Made by a program: the position numbers and the translations under genes. Below are positions 8,600-16,659 of a stretch of DNA of 64,000 nucleotides, piece after piece. Location of the stretch: the NCBI GenBank assembly GCA_021773135.1, contig JAJFKP010000044.1, positions 62,001 to 126,000 of the forward strand. Direction: 5' to 3'. The stretch is from Woeseiaceae bacterium (GTDB taxonomy: Bacteria; Pseudomonadota; Gammaproteobacteria; Steroidobacterales; Woeseiaceae). Below the pieces are notes generated by a model. The model worked only from the letters and a program-made list of their open reading frames with translations. It made no database searches and was not told the DNA's origin. Numbering within the stretch: the first letter of the stretch is position 1; the number at the start of each line of letters is the position of its first letter.

Positions 8600-9280
8600 T
8601 TACTCCGCTGCTTCCATGAGCTGCAACATTGCAAGTGCCGCTTCCTGTTCCGCATCACGACGCGTCGTCCCGGCGCCGCTTGTCTGCAGATCCAGCTGCT
8701 CGATAGTGCAACTGGCAACGAATGACTGCCTGTGCGCCTTGCCACTGACACTTGCAATTGCATACGTGGGCAATTCGAGCTTTCGTCCCTGCAGGTTTTC
8801 CTGCAGTCGTGATTTTGGATCGCGCAGTTCCGCGCCCTCTGGCAATGCCGCGATCCGCTTCTTCAAGACTGTCCGAATTGCCGAGCGGGCAGCCTCCAGT
8901 CCTGCATCCAGGTAGATAGCACCAAATATCGCTTCAAGCGTATCTGCCAGGATCGAGGCACGTCGATGCCCGCCCGACTTCTTTTCTCCCGCGCCAAGTA
9001 TCAGGTGCTCCCCAAGCCCTATCTCTGCGCCAAGAGCACCGAGTGTTACATCTTTCACGAGTTTGGACCGCAGCCGACTCAGACGACCTTCACTCGCCTC
9101 AGCACGTTCATTGAAAATAAGCTCAGATACGACCAATTGCAAAACCGAATCGCCGAGAAACTCGAGGCGCTCGTTGTTCACGCCACCGGCGCTTCGATGC
9201 GTTAGCGCCGTTTTCAAGAGACGTTCATCGGAGAACTGGAATTGCAGCGTTTGCTCAAGCCATGCGACGGCTTTGTCCAA
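8600..9280 (-). CDS. rnc: Ribonuclease III
   Basis: RNase III cleaves double-stranded RNA in rRNA precursors and regulatory duplexes. The 226-residue protein has the catalytic signature Asn-Glu-Arg-Leu-Glu-Phe-Leu-Gly-Asp-Ser near residue 36, the second acidic set Asp-Thr-Leu-Glu-Ala, and a C-terminal double-stranded-RNA-binding domain from about residue 155. The start appears to be TTG at 9280. An in-frame stop lies upstream with no ATG or GTG between, and the conserved N-terminus begins here. A perfect TATAAT lies 35-40 bases before the TTG. In E. coli rnc cuts its own leader; whether the short leader here folds similarly cannot be said. Confidence 0.94.
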   Translation of the reverse strand: MDKAVAWLEQTLQFQFSDERLLKTALTHRSAGGVNNERLEFLGDSVLQLVVSELIFNERAEASEGRLSRLRSKLVKDVTLGALGAEIGLGEHLILGAGEKKSGGHRRASILADTLEAIFGAIYLDAGLEAARSAIRTVLKKRIAALPEGAELRDPKSRLQENLQGRKLELPTYAIASVSGKAHRQSFVASCTIEQLDLQTSGAGTTRRDAEQEAALAMLQLMEAAE

Positions 9281-9314
9281 TGTGATCGCTCGGGTCTGAA
9301 AGTATCAGCGGCCG

Positions 9315-9320
9315 ATTATA
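9315..9320 (-). promoter_or_regulatory. Candidate sigma-70 -10 box for rnc-era-recO
   Basis: A perfect TATAAT reads on the minus strand in the 90-base gap between the DUF4845 gene and rnc. It would place transcription start about 25-30 bases before the rnc TTG. No good -35 hexamer is found at 16-18 bases (AAGCTT at 17), so the match rests on the -10 alone. Confidence 0.4.
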
Positions 9321-9370
9321 GTGGTTTTACGGGTACGAAGCTTGCCGGCATCCGGCAGGGAAATTGCGCC

Positions 9371-9793
9371 CTAGCGGCGGATGACTACCGATTTGTCGAA
9401 CCTGACCGTGAAATAAACGTTGGCGATAAACGGCGTCGTATGGTCGTATTGTGCTTCTACCAGGAACCCGCCGTCGGCAGGCGTGACCTTAACGTCACGG
9501 TCCGTCAGTTCACTAACGCTTTCTACCTGGAAGCGCCGCAGAATCGAGCGACGCACCGCTTCACGAGAAGGGTTTTTGCTGTCAAATTCGTCATAAACGC
9601 CGTCAATGACGCCAGCGACTTTGAGGTAATTCAGGTAAACGGGGGTGAGGCGAATTCCTGCAAAAGCAAACAGGCCAACGAAAACAATCAGAATCAGGAA
9701 ACCAACGGTCGTCATGCCGACCTGACGCCGAGCAGTTCGAACAGTCGATTTCTGTCGATAATTTGCCAACATGCTGTTCTTTGAAGCGCCCAT
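9371..9793 (-). CDS. DUF4845 single-pass membrane protein
   Basis: The 140-residue protein has a basic N-terminus, a Gly-Met-Thr-Thr prepilin-like stretch and then one strongly hydrophobic segment (about residues 28-48), followed by a soluble domain of about 90 residues. This is the DUF4845 family, whose gene commonly lies between lepB and rnc in gammaproteobacteria; its function is unknown. The ATG at 9793 is preferred over a GTG eight codons upstream because GGAG stands eight bases before it. A further ATG seven codons downstream is possible. The location next to signal peptidase and RNase III is conserved but not explained. Confidence 0.8.
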   Translation of the reverse strand: MGASKNSMLANYRQKSTVRTARRQVGMTTVGFLILIVFVGLFAFAGIRLTPVYLNYLKVAGVIDGVYDEFDSKNPSREAVRRSILRRFQVESVSELTDRDVKVTPADGGFLVEAQYDHTTPFIANVYFTVRFDKSVVIRR

Positions 9794-9826
9794 CTGACTG
9801 ACTCCGGAACCGATCACAACGATCAG

Positions 9827-9832
9827 ATTATA
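9827..9832 (-). promoter_or_regulatory. Candidate -10 box upstream of the DUF4845 gene
   Basis: A perfect TATAAT on the minus strand lies 33 bases before the proposed ATG of the DUF4845 gene, in the AT-rich gap after lepB. The -35 region is weak (CGTTAA or GCGTTA at 16-17 bases). It may give an internal promoter for the DUF4845-rnc-era-recO-pdxJ-acpS run. Confidence 0.35.
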
Positions 9833-9889
9833 TTGGAATTCTAAAGATTTAACGCGATATTAGGGGTTAAATCAGTGACTTGCGCCACA

Positions 9890-10684
9890 CTATTGAATCT
9901 TTGTTCCAATACGGCCCCAGTCCGGCCATTGCAGTCCGTCAGAAAGATCAAGATGCATCCAGATACGGACCGCCTCGCCGACCAGAAAGTTTTCGGGGAT
10001 CGTTCCTATGAACCGGCTGTCCTGACTGTTATCACGATTATCTCCCATCATGAAATAGTGTCCTTCCGGCACCTCATAGACCCGCACACGTGGATTTCTG
10101 TTCTCCGCAATGCTGATGCGATGCCGAATTTCGTGCACGCGGTCGTCAAGTCTCTCGGTATAAATGTATCCGGAATCGATAGCTGCCGGTTCGACTGCGT
10201 CTACGTTAGCCGTGACATCCATCAGTTCACCGTTGATCGTAAGGCGCGAGTTATCGTAGGCAATAACATCACCAGGCAAGCCGACCACCCGCTTGATGTA
10301 ATTGATTTTCGGATTGGACGGTAAGCGAAAAACTACGACATCGCCACGCGCCGGATCGCCCGTCTCGATTATTTTTTTCTCAATGACAGGCAGCCGCAAG
10401 CCGTAGGAAAACTTTTTCACAAAAATAAAGTCGCCCTGAACCAGGGTCGGCATCATCGATCCCGACGGGATTCGGAACGGCTCAAAGATAAATGACCGAA
10501 TAACCAGAACAAACAGCAACACCGGAAAGAATGAACGCGAATACTCGATAACGGTGTGTATGAGTGGGTTGCCCTTGTTGCCGGTTTCCCCCAGCATCCT
10601 CATGTAGTAGAAACGATTGAACGCTACTACGATGCCACTGAATGCGGTCAGTAGAACTAGAATCAAAGCAAGATTTATACTCAA
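9890..10684 (-). CDS. lepB: Signal peptidase I LepB
   Basis: LepB removes signal peptides from exported pre-proteins at the outer face of the inner membrane. The 264-residue protein has two N-terminal membrane segments (about residues 2-22 and 52-67). They are followed by the serine box Pro-Ser-Gly-Ser-Met-Met-Pro-Thr (nucleophile Ser76), the lysine box Tyr-Ile-Lys-Arg-Val-Val-Gly (general base Lys131) and the Gly-Asp-Asn-Arg-Asp-Asn-Ser-x-Asp-Ser-Arg box. The start is TTG at 10684 with AGAGG eight bases before it, in agreement with the family N-terminus. lepA ends 12 bases upstream. Confidence 0.96.
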   Translation of the reverse strand: MSINLALILVLLTAFSGIVVAFNRFYYMRMLGETGNKGNPLIHTVIEYSRSFFPVLLFVLVIRSFIFEPFRIPSGSMMPTLVQGDFIFVKKFSYGLRLPVIEKKIIETGDPARGDVVVFRLPSNPKINYIKRVVGLPGDVIAYDNSRLTINGELMDVTANVDAVEPAAIDSGYIYTERLDDRVHEIRHRISIAENRNPRVRVYEVPEGHYFMMGDNRDNSQDSRFIGTIPENFLVGEAVRIWMHLDLSDGLQWPDWGRIGTKIQ

Positions 10685-10696
10685 AGTGTCTGCCTC

Positions 10697-12487
10697 TTAT
10701 TTCTCTGCGCGGAGTACGGCCAGGAATGCTTCCTGCGGTATCTCGACAGAACCAATTTGTTTCATGCGTTTCTTGCCGGCTTTTTGTTTCTCCAGCAATT
10801 TTCGTTTCCGCGAGACGTCGCCGCCGTAACATTTTGCGGTGACGTTTTTGCGCAGCGCCTTGACCGTGCTGCGAGCGATAATCTGCCCGCCAATTGCGGC
10901 CTGAATAGCGACATCGAACATTTGCCGGGGAATCAATTTTCTCATCCTGTCCACCAGGTCCCGACCGCGGTTATTAGCGTTCGTTCGGTGCACAATAATC
11001 GACAAAGCATCCACTCGTTCCTTGTTGATCAGAACGTCGAGGCGAACCAGTGGTGCGGCTTCGAATCGTTCGAACTGGTAGTCGAACGATGCGTAGCCTC
11101 GACTGACTGATTTCAGCCTGTCGAAGAAATCCAGGACAACTTCAGACAGCGGCAACTCGTATTCCAGCGCAACCTGCCCACCGAGATAGCGCATGTGTTT
11201 CTGCACGCCGCGTTTTTCAATGCATAACTTCATTACCGAACCTACATGTTGTTCCGGGACCAGGATATTGGCTGAGATGATCGGCTCACGTAATTCGGAT
11301 ATTTCGTTGACAGGCGGCAGTTTGGATGGGTTATCGATGTAATCGACGTCGCCGCTCGCACGTTCAACCTCGAATACGACTGTGGGGGCAGTGGTAATGA
11401 GATCGAGGTTGTATTCGCGTTCCAGGCGCTCCTGCACAATCTCCATATGCAGCATCCCGAGAAATCCGCAGCGAAAACCGAATCCGAGCGCGGCTGAAGT
11501 TTCCGGCTCGAAATGCAGTGCTGCATCGTTCAGGCGCAATTTCTGCAGCGCTTCGCGGAAGTTTTCGTAGTCATCCGAGCTTATGGGAAACAGGCCGGCA
11601 AACACGCGTGGCTGAACCTGTTTGAAATCCGGTAATTGCTCTGCACATGGATTGCTGGTTAACGTCAACGTATCACCAACAGGCGCGCCAAATATGTCCT
11701 TGATACCGGCAATTACAAACCCGACCTCGCCTGTAGATAAAACATCGCGATCCTCCATCTTCGGTGTAAAGCAACCAACCCGATCTGCTATATAGGAATG
11801 CCCTGTGGACATGACGGTGATCTTGCTGCGCTTGGGCAGCTTGCCGTTGACGACGCGTACCAGTGAGACCACGCCAACATAATTATCAAACCACGAGTCG
11901 ATGATAAGTGCCTGTAACGGCCCGTCCGAATCACCAACCGGCGGAGGAATCCGTTTGACCAGGTATTCGAGTAACTCCGGCACGCCCTCGCCTGTCTTGG
12001 CACTGACCCGCAACGATTCTGAAGCATCAATTCCAATGATCTCTTCGATTTCCCGCATGACCTTTTCAGGTTCCGACGCCGGCAAATCTATTTTGTTCAG
12101 AACCGGCAAAACTTCCAGGCCCTGGTCGATCGCGGTAATGCAATTCGCGACACTTTGCGCCTCCACGCCCTGTGCCGCATCAACCACGAGTAGCGCGCCC
12201 TCGCAGGCTGCCAGCGATCGCGAAACCTCGTATGAAAAATCAACGTGTCCAGGCGTATCGATAAAGTTGAGCTGATAGACCTCACCGTCTGCGGCTGTGT
12301 AACTTAACGACACGCTTTGCGCTTTAATGGTGATGCCTCGTTCTCTTTCGAGGTCCATCGAATCAAGAACCTGCTCGGACATTTCGCGATCCTGCAATCC
12401 GCCGCAATGTTGAATAAAGCGATCAGCCAACGTCGACTTGCCATGGTCGATGTGAGCGATGATTGAAAAATTACGAATATGGTCCAT
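10697..12487 (-). CDS. lepA: Elongation factor 4 (LepA)
   Basis: The 596-residue translational GTPase has the usual length and domain order: G domain with Ala-His-Ile-Asp-His-Gly-Lys-Ser-Thr, Asp-Thr-Pro-Gly-His and Asn-Lys-Ile-Asp, then the beta-barrel, two EF-G-like domains and the LepA-specific C-terminal domain ([13 protein letters not shown]). LepA binds the ribosome and affects initiation and 30S biogenesis. lepA-lepB is a conserved pair. The 80-base gap upstream contains TATA-rich sequence (TATATACT) that could be a promoter, but no convincing -35. Confidence 0.97.
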   Translation of the reverse strand: MDHIRNFSIIAHIDHGKSTLADRFIQHCGGLQDREMSEQVLDSMDLERERGITIKAQSVSLSYTAADGEVYQLNFIDTPGHVDFSYEVSRSLAACEGALLVVDAAQGVEAQSVANCITAIDQGLEVLPVLNKIDLPASEPEKVMREIEEIIGIDASESLRVSAKTGEGVPELLEYLVKRIPPPVGDSDGPLQALIIDSWFDNYVGVVSLVRVVNGKLPKRSKITVMSTGHSYIADRVGCFTPKMEDRDVLSTGEVGFVIAGIKDIFGAPVGDTLTLTSNPCAEQLPDFKQVQPRVFAGLFPISSDDYENFREALQKLRLNDAALHFEPETSAALGFGFRCGFLGMLHMEIVQERLEREYNLDLITTAPTVVFEVERASGDVDYIDNPSKLPPVNEISELREPIISANILVPEQHVGSVMKLCIEKRGVQKHMRYLGGQVALEYELPLSEVVLDFFDRLKSVSRGYASFDYQFERFEAAPLVRLDVLINKERVDALSIIVHRTNANNRGRDLVDRMRKLIPRQMFDVAIQAAIGGQIIARSTVKALRKNVTAKCYGGDVSRKRKLLEKQKAGKKRMKQIGSVEIPQEAFLAVLRAEK

Positions 12488-12569
12488 ACAGGTGACCGTG
12501 TTGACTGGTGTGCCGCGACTAAATCAGCGGCGAAGTATATACGTTCTGTCGTGAATATGAGTCCAAGTA

Positions 12570-12839
12570 TCAGCGATTTGCGCGATCTCGCAATAAGCGC
12601 CGAATAGCCGCCTCATCCAGGGTGTATTGACAGACGACACGTGCATCGAATTCCACGACCGGAATCCGGGTGGCGTATGCTTGCAGCCAATCGGGACGCG
12701 ATTCTATATCGACAACATCGACCTGCAGCTGCCCGCGGACCAATGGCAACAGCGCTTCCACCAGCAGTTCGCACAGATGGCATCCAGCGCGGCTGTATAC
12801 CGTAATTGTATCTGCCGTCGCTTCATTCTGGCGTGACAT
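12570..12839 (-). CDS. Glutaredoxin-like protein (DUF836 family)
   Basis: The 89-residue protein has a thioredoxin fold with the redox motif Cys-His-Leu-Cys (about residues 21-24) after a Tyr-Ser-Arg-Ala-Gly strand, and the cis-proline segment Ile-Pro-Val-Val-Glu. This is the family of small glutaredoxin-like proteins often linked to outer-membrane or RNA-modification genes; substrates are not known. Its start overlaps the rseC end by 17 bases, so it belongs to the rpoE-rseABC transcript. In several relatives the protease gene mucD occupies this interval before lepA; it is absent here. Confidence 0.82.
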   Translation of the reverse strand: MSRQNEATADTITVYSRAGCHLCELLVEALLPLVRGQLQVDVVDIESRPDWLQAYATRIPVVEFDARVVCQYTLDEAAIRRLLRDRANR

Positions 12840-13272
12840 CAGCAGAACTCCCGATTGTCGGTATGAATTGGTCGCAAATGGAATCCCTGCGCAGAAACGC
12901 CCGACCGATTACTAGTCCGCCCAGCAACCCAGCGCCTGAGGCCACGATCCCAACGACGTCACGAGTTCCAAAACCTGAGAGCTGCAGCATCAGCAATGTG
13001 ACCAGCATTGTGATCAGCGGCAACCCGTATGCGAGCAGTGCCGCACGCAGCAAATATCGGGCACCGATCCGCAGATCGATAATATCGCCAGAACGGACTG
13101 ACATCCCGTCCGGAAGCTCGATTTGCATGTAACGGGGTTTGTCGGCTGATTGAAAAATCCCCGCCCCACAGCCTTTGCCAGCCGCACAGCGATGGCAAAC
13201 TGATGCAGATTTGACGGCTACAGTTGCCGTCCGGCCGTGCAGCGCAGCGATTTTGCCGGTTACCGTTTCCAT
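12823..13272 (-). CDS. rseC: SoxR-reducing system / sigma-E regulator RseC
   Basis: The 149-residue inner-membrane protein has an N-terminal domain with a cysteine cluster (Cys-x2-Cys-x5-Cys near residues 26-35) and two adjacent membrane segments (about residues 75-95 and 103-122). RseC family members act as positive modulators of sigma-E and as parts of the Rsx/SoxR-reducing system. The reading frame extends 11 codons upstream. The ATG at 13272 was chosen because family members begin with Glu-x-x-x-Gly-Lys/Arg-Ile/Val just after Met. It follows rseB after about 85 bases. Confidence 0.85.
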   Translation of the reverse strand: METVTGKIAALHGRTATVAVKSASVCHRCAAGKGCGAGIFQSADKPRYMQIELPDGMSVRSGDIIDLRIGARYLLRAALLAYGLPLITMLVTLLMLQLSGFGTRDVVGIVASGAGLLGGLVIGRAFLRRDSICDQFIPTIGSSADVTPE

Positions 13273-13355
13273 GCAAGACTTATAGCACGCATCTGGTGTG
13301 CGCAAACAGCCGCTCAGATTTAGTCGCGGCGTATAACCAGGTGGCTGGAACGATT

Positions 13356-14357
13356 TCAGGGATGCCGCATCGACGACGCAATTCGTTGCACAGTAATACC
13401 GGGAACTTCGCCAACCGCTGTAACCTGAAAACCATTGATTTCGGCAGTGAAAGAATTCGATGTTCCGACCAATGCCCAGCCGTCTCGCTCTTCGCCGGTC
13501 CGGTCAGCAATGAAAACCGACACGCTGGCGATGCCATCGCTATAAACAATGTGTGTCGTCGACGTTTCCGCACCGGACTCACCGGCCGGCGTCGATTCTG
13601 TTCGGGTCGAAATTGCACGAAATCCAGCAGGCAGATCGTCGCAATGCCAGCTCGTTTCAATATCTGTTGCGTGGTAGCGCGCAGACTCGCGGTACCACGT
13701 AAAGCTTTCAAGGCTTACGGATGGATCCAGTGCGGCTGCATTAATGTTGTCCGAAATCGTGATATCTGCAAACTTGATATCTTCCACGACGTCACCGTTC
13801 AGATTGACCAGCGACGTTTTGAGCGGAAACGCGGTGTCCTTGTCCAGCCAGATGCGGTGACCGAAGCGATACTCGTCGTGTGGCCGCACCGCGATCATTA
13901 CGGCGGGCCTGCCTGCTACACGACCTTCCCTGACCAGCGACACGTCGTAGTGAGGCGTGTTTGTAGCCTCCCGTTGCGGTAACGCAGAAAAAAGTGTGCT
14001 CTGATTATTCCAGTTCTCTACCAGAACCGTTTTGCGATCCGGTAAAATACAGTGCACTTCGTCGCCGACGCGAATGATTTCGAGGCCGTTACCTTCCTGC
14101 GAGGCCAGTCGTTCGTTGACGACGCCGTCAATTATCTTGTGTGCAACTTTCAGCGCTTCAGTTTCTCCGTTCTGATGACGAATAACCGTGCCTTCGTAGT
14201 TGGTCGAGCGCACCGCGCTGGACATCCTGTCCAGCCACTCCGCAGGACTGGACTGAGCCCACGAAGGGCTGCTCGCGAGCGCCGCCAACAAGACGGAAAA
14301 CGCCAATGCTGTCTTTCCGGCAGCGGCTTTCGGGAACATTGATTTGATTGAAGGCAT
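13356..14357 (-). CDS. rseB: Sigma-E regulatory protein RseB/MucB
   Basis: The 333-residue periplasmic protein carries a signal peptide ending at about Ser-Trp-Ala-Gln (residues 33-35). It is followed by the LolA-like large domain beginning with the family motif around 'EWLDRMSSAVRSTNYEGTV', and the smaller C-terminal domain. RseB binds the periplasmic part of RseA and protects it from the first cleavage; mislocalised lipopolysaccharide or lipoprotein relieves this. It lies directly after rseA (19-base gap) in the rpoE operon. No unusual change is visible. Confidence 0.92.
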   Translation of the reverse strand: MPSIKSMFPKAAAGKTALAFSVLLAALASSPSWAQSSPAEWLDRMSSAVRSTNYEGTVIRHQNGETEALKVAHKIIDGVVNERLASQEGNGLEIIRVGDEVHCILPDRKTVLVENWNNQSTLFSALPQREATNTPHYDVSLVREGRVAGRPAVMIAVRPHDEYRFGHRIWLDKDTAFPLKTSLVNLNGDVVEDIKFADITISDNINAAALDPSVSLESFTWYRESARYHATDIETSWHCDDLPAGFRAISTRTESTPAGESGAETSTTHIVYSDGIASVSVFIADRTGEERDGWALVGTSNSFTAEINGFQVTAVGEVPGITVQRIASSMRHP

Positions 14358-14376
14358 TATTTTCCGACTCTAGTTT

Positions 14377-14991
14377 TTACTTAACCGTGCCCGACGCTTC
14401 TGCTGCATCTTCTCCAGACTGCAAATGCGGGTCGGGCTCGATCTCTACCAGTTCACCTTCACGCAATTCGAAAGTGACCATTCGGGAAATAATATCATTG
14501 GAACCAAGGTCATACGAACTATCGACGTGCCGGCGTCCATATTCCAGCAGTTGTCGCGTAGGCTGATTTGCAAGCACCTGGCTCTGCGAGGGCTCGGTGT
14601 AGGACGCGCCGAGATCCACCGCAACCGCAGAACCCAGTTCGGAATTCACCGGCACACTCAGCTGGCTCAAACCCACCAGGGCAATCGCAGCAACCGTTGC
14701 CGCAACCGCGATGCCGCTGGCCGGCGTCATGAAACGCGAACCAACGACTTCCTGTCGCGCTTCTGTTACGGCAGGTTCTTCACCAAGCGATGCGCTGATT
14801 CGGCCACGCAACTCGTGCATGCCCGGCAGCTCGCGATCCTGTCTTACCAGGCGACCGATCTGCAGGTATTCGGCGACCTGTTGTCGCATCGCCGCATCCT
14901 GGCTCAATCGCCTTAACAAAAACTCGGCCTCGTTTTCCGGCAATTCTCCATCGACGAATGCCGAAATTTGCATTTTTAAAGCGTCGTTCAT
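14377..14991 (-). CDS. rseA: Anti-sigma-E factor RseA/MucA
   Basis: The 204-residue protein shows the cytoplasmic RseA N-domain (Met-Gln-Ile-Ser-Ala-Phe-Val-Asp-Gly-Glu-Leu near residues 7-17). One membrane segment follows at about residues 93-110 (Ala-Val-Ala-Ala-Thr-Val-Ala-Ala-Ile-Ala), then a periplasmic tail. It holds sigma-E at the membrane until DegS and RseP (encoded at 52446-53807) cut it. The ATG at 14991 has GGGGA four bases upstream and fits the family start; a start four codons earlier is possible. It follows rpoE by 43 bases. Confidence 0.9.
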   Translation of the reverse strand: MNDALKMQISAFVDGELPENEAEFLLRRLSQDAAMRQQVAEYLQIGRLVRQDRELPGMHELRGRISASLGEEPAVTEARQEVVGSRFMTPASGIAVAATVAAIALVGLSQLSVPVNSELGSAVAVDLGASYTEPSQSQVLANQPTRQLLEYGRRHVDSSYDLGSNDIISRMVTFELREGELVEIEPDPHLQSGEDAAEASGTVK

Positions 14992-15034
14992 AGTTCCCCG
15001 CACCAGGCTGTATGCCCGTCCTGCTTACTCTATC

Positions 15035-15610
15035 TCAATCCACCAGAGCGCCGATCTTCTTGCCAATCGCATCTCTGGCCCTAAATATTCTTGATCGCAC
15101 CGTACCTACCGGGCAATCCATCGTTTGTGCAATTTCTTCGTAGCTCATGCCGTCGAGCTCTCGCAATATAATCGCGGTGCGCAAATCTTCTGGCAATCCA
15201 TCGATTGCCTTTTCAACCGTCGCATGCAGTTCCATGCTAAGCGTCACCCCTTCCGGCGTATCCGTCTCCTTGAGTTTCGCATGCAGGTCATATTGCTCCG
15301 GGTCCTGCAAATCCAGCTCGATATCCATCGGCCGCCTCCGCACTGAGGCTAGATGATTCTTGGCAGTATTCACCGCAATCCTGTATAGCCACGTGTAAAA
15401 CGCACTGTCGCCACGAAATCTCGGCAATGCCCTGTAGGCCTTGAGAAAGGCTTCCTGGGTAATGTCCAACGCCAGATCGGGGTCACGCACATACCGCATT
15501 ACCAGGTTAACGATCTTGTGCTGATACTTAAGCACCAGCAGATCAAAAGCACCTTTGTCACCCTTCTGGACCCGTCGGACCAGCTGGGCGTCGGTGGTCT
15601 CATTTGCCAT
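15035..15610 (-). CDS. rpoE: Extracytoplasmic-function sigma factor RpoE (sigma-E)
   Basis: The 191-residue ECF sigma factor has region 2 (Asp-Ile-Thr-Gln-Glu-Ala-Phe-Leu-Lys-Ala-Tyr) and region 4 with the helix-turn-helix (Met-Ser-Tyr-Glu-Glu-Ile-Ala, then Gly-Thr-Val-Arg-Ser-Arg). It controls envelope-stress genes. The frame runs 19 codons further upstream, to an ATG at 15667. That ATG overlaps the -10 element of the likely sigma-E promoter, so it cannot be on that transcript, and the family N-terminus (Asp-x-Gln-Leu-Val-x-Arg-Val-Gln-Lys-Gly-Asp) begins just after the ATG at 15610. It is followed by rseA, rseB and rseC. Confidence 0.95.
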   Translation of the reverse strand: MANETTDAQLVRRVQKGDKGAFDLLVLKYQHKIVNLVMRYVRDPDLALDITQEAFLKAYRALPRFRGDSAFYTWLYRIAVNTAKNHLASVRRRPMDIELDLQDPEQYDLHAKLKETDTPEGVTLSMELHATVEKAIDGLPEDLRTAIILRELDGMSYEEIAQTMDCPVGTVRSRIFRARDAIGKKIGALVD

Positions 15611-15664
15611 ACAGGTAGGCCCCACTCCGGGAGCGGTAATGCCAACCAACTCCACCAACTCCAG

Positions 15665-15692
15665 CATAGACCGGGCTTGAATCGGAAAGTTC
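15665..15692 (-). promoter_or_regulatory. Sigma-E autoregulatory promoter of rpoE
   Basis: On the minus strand GAACTT (15692-15687) is followed by a 16-base spacer and TCTATG (15670-15665). This closely matches known sigma-E promoters (GAACTT, 16 bases, TCTGA/TCTAA), including the spacing. It lies in the 150-base gap before rpoE and would start transcription about 50 bases before the ATG at 15610. Autoregulation of rpoE through such a promoter is established in E. coli; here it is inferred from the match. Confidence 0.75.
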
Positions 15693-15813
15693 GCGGTAGT
15701 TTGCGCTATTCATTAGGGATCTGCCTGAAATGTGACCGTTTTCCGGCTCGGCGCCTATCGTAGACCCCGCAGCGTGGATTTTGTTGTTTTTTTGCCCCGA
15801 ACAGTCGATGGTA

Positions 15814-16272
15814 TCAAGGTCCGGCCGGATGACCAAAAGCCTTGCGCGCCTGGCGCCAGAGTAGCTGCAGGCGATGCCATTCCCGATGGTTGGCACGGCG
15901 CCGGGCGAACAGACCGGTGAACTTGCGGTTTTCATTGTCAACCACCCTTAGCCATGCCAATTCCGGCAGAACGACACTGCCAGACCGAAGCGAAAGTACG
16001 ACCTGGTTCCCTGCAGAGTCCAGCGCTCGCAAGCCGCCAGCAGAATCCAGTGTGAGCTGGCGTAGCCAGCGTATACCTTTGGAAAAACTCCGCATTTCAA
16101 ATACGCAGTCCAGAATCCAGATAGCGCCACCGACGAATCGCCAGGCCAGGTCTATCTGCACTTCCGCAATGATCAGGACGCCGCACACCATCGCAATCAC
16201 ACCTGCGAGGATAACGATCCTGTGCAGGAACGGATCAGGTTCCAGCTTCACCTCGAACAAGGGTGACGGCAT
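15814..16272 (-). CDS. ygfX: YgfX/CptA-family membrane protein
   Basis: The 152-residue protein begins with a short basic/acidic segment and two close membrane segments (about residues 18-36 and 40-55), then a soluble C-terminal part rich in Arg and Trp. It matches the YgfX (CptA) family, whose gene is nearly always coupled to sdhE. YgfX has been reported as the toxin partner of a CptAB pair and also linked to SdhE function; the toxin role is disputed. The ATG at 16272 is preferred over a TTG four codons upstream. It overlaps sdhE by 38 bases. Confidence 0.72.
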   Translation of the reverse strand: MPSPLFEVKLEPDPFLHRIVILAGVIAMVCGVLIIAEVQIDLAWRFVGGAIWILDCVFEMRSFSKGIRWLRQLTLDSAGGLRALDSAGNQVVLSLRSGSVVLPELAWLRVVDNENRKFTGLFARRRANHREWHRLQLLWRQARKAFGHPAGP

Positions 16273-16474
16273 GGGCGATATCAATTTCCGCAGATTTTAT
16301 TCCGCCCAATAAAAGCGCGTTTAACTCCGGATCCGGAAGCTCCAGAAGTCTGCGAAATGCCCGCTTACTCACATCGTCTGACGCGGGATATGACTTCTCA
16401 AGATAGCCTGTGAGTAATACGTCAAGCTCCCGCATTCCCCGGCGGCACTGCCATTTCAGACGCCTGTCAGACAT
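16235..16474 (-). CDS. sdhE: FAD assembly factor SdhE
   Basis: SdhE (the bacterial relative of mitochondrial SDHAF2) promotes covalent flavinylation of SdhA. The 79-residue helical protein shows the conserved Arg-Arg-Gly-Met-Arg-Glu-Leu-Asp motif at residues 11-18 (the RGxxE signature) and the Leu-Leu-Glu-Leu-Pro-Asp-Pro-Glu-Leu segment. It lies about 185 bases after sdhB in the same direction, at the tail of the sdh operon. That 185-base gap holds no gene I can support. Confidence 0.93.
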   Translation of the reverse strand: MSDRRLKWQCRRGMRELDVLLTGYLEKSYPASDDVSKRAFRRLLELPDPELNALLLGGIKSAEIDIAHAVTLVRGEAGT

Positions 16475-16659
16475 CGGCGATCAGCTGCATGCCAGCCCCG
16501 GACCATGCATGAATTGATGCGACAATTGCGCGAGGTATGGATCGCAGGTCGTATTTCTTGAACGAGCGGAATACCGGCGTGGATTCCAGGGAAAGAAGAA
16601 TGCCGTATGGGGACAGTAATCGAACCAGGGCGCGAGCGCATTCGTGAGCGGGCCGCGCG

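Noticed and set aside
13224-13982. 252-codon plus-strand frame opposite rseC/rseB
   Set aside because: It is antisense to intact sigma-E regulators and has no conserved motif.
15611-15667. Longer RpoE starting at the ATG 15667
   Set aside because: That ATG lies in the -10 element of the sigma-E promoter and the extra residues are not family-like.
16475-16659. Gap between sdhB and sdhE
   Set aside because: Frames across it only extend shadows of sdhB; I see no gene, clear terminator or promoter.
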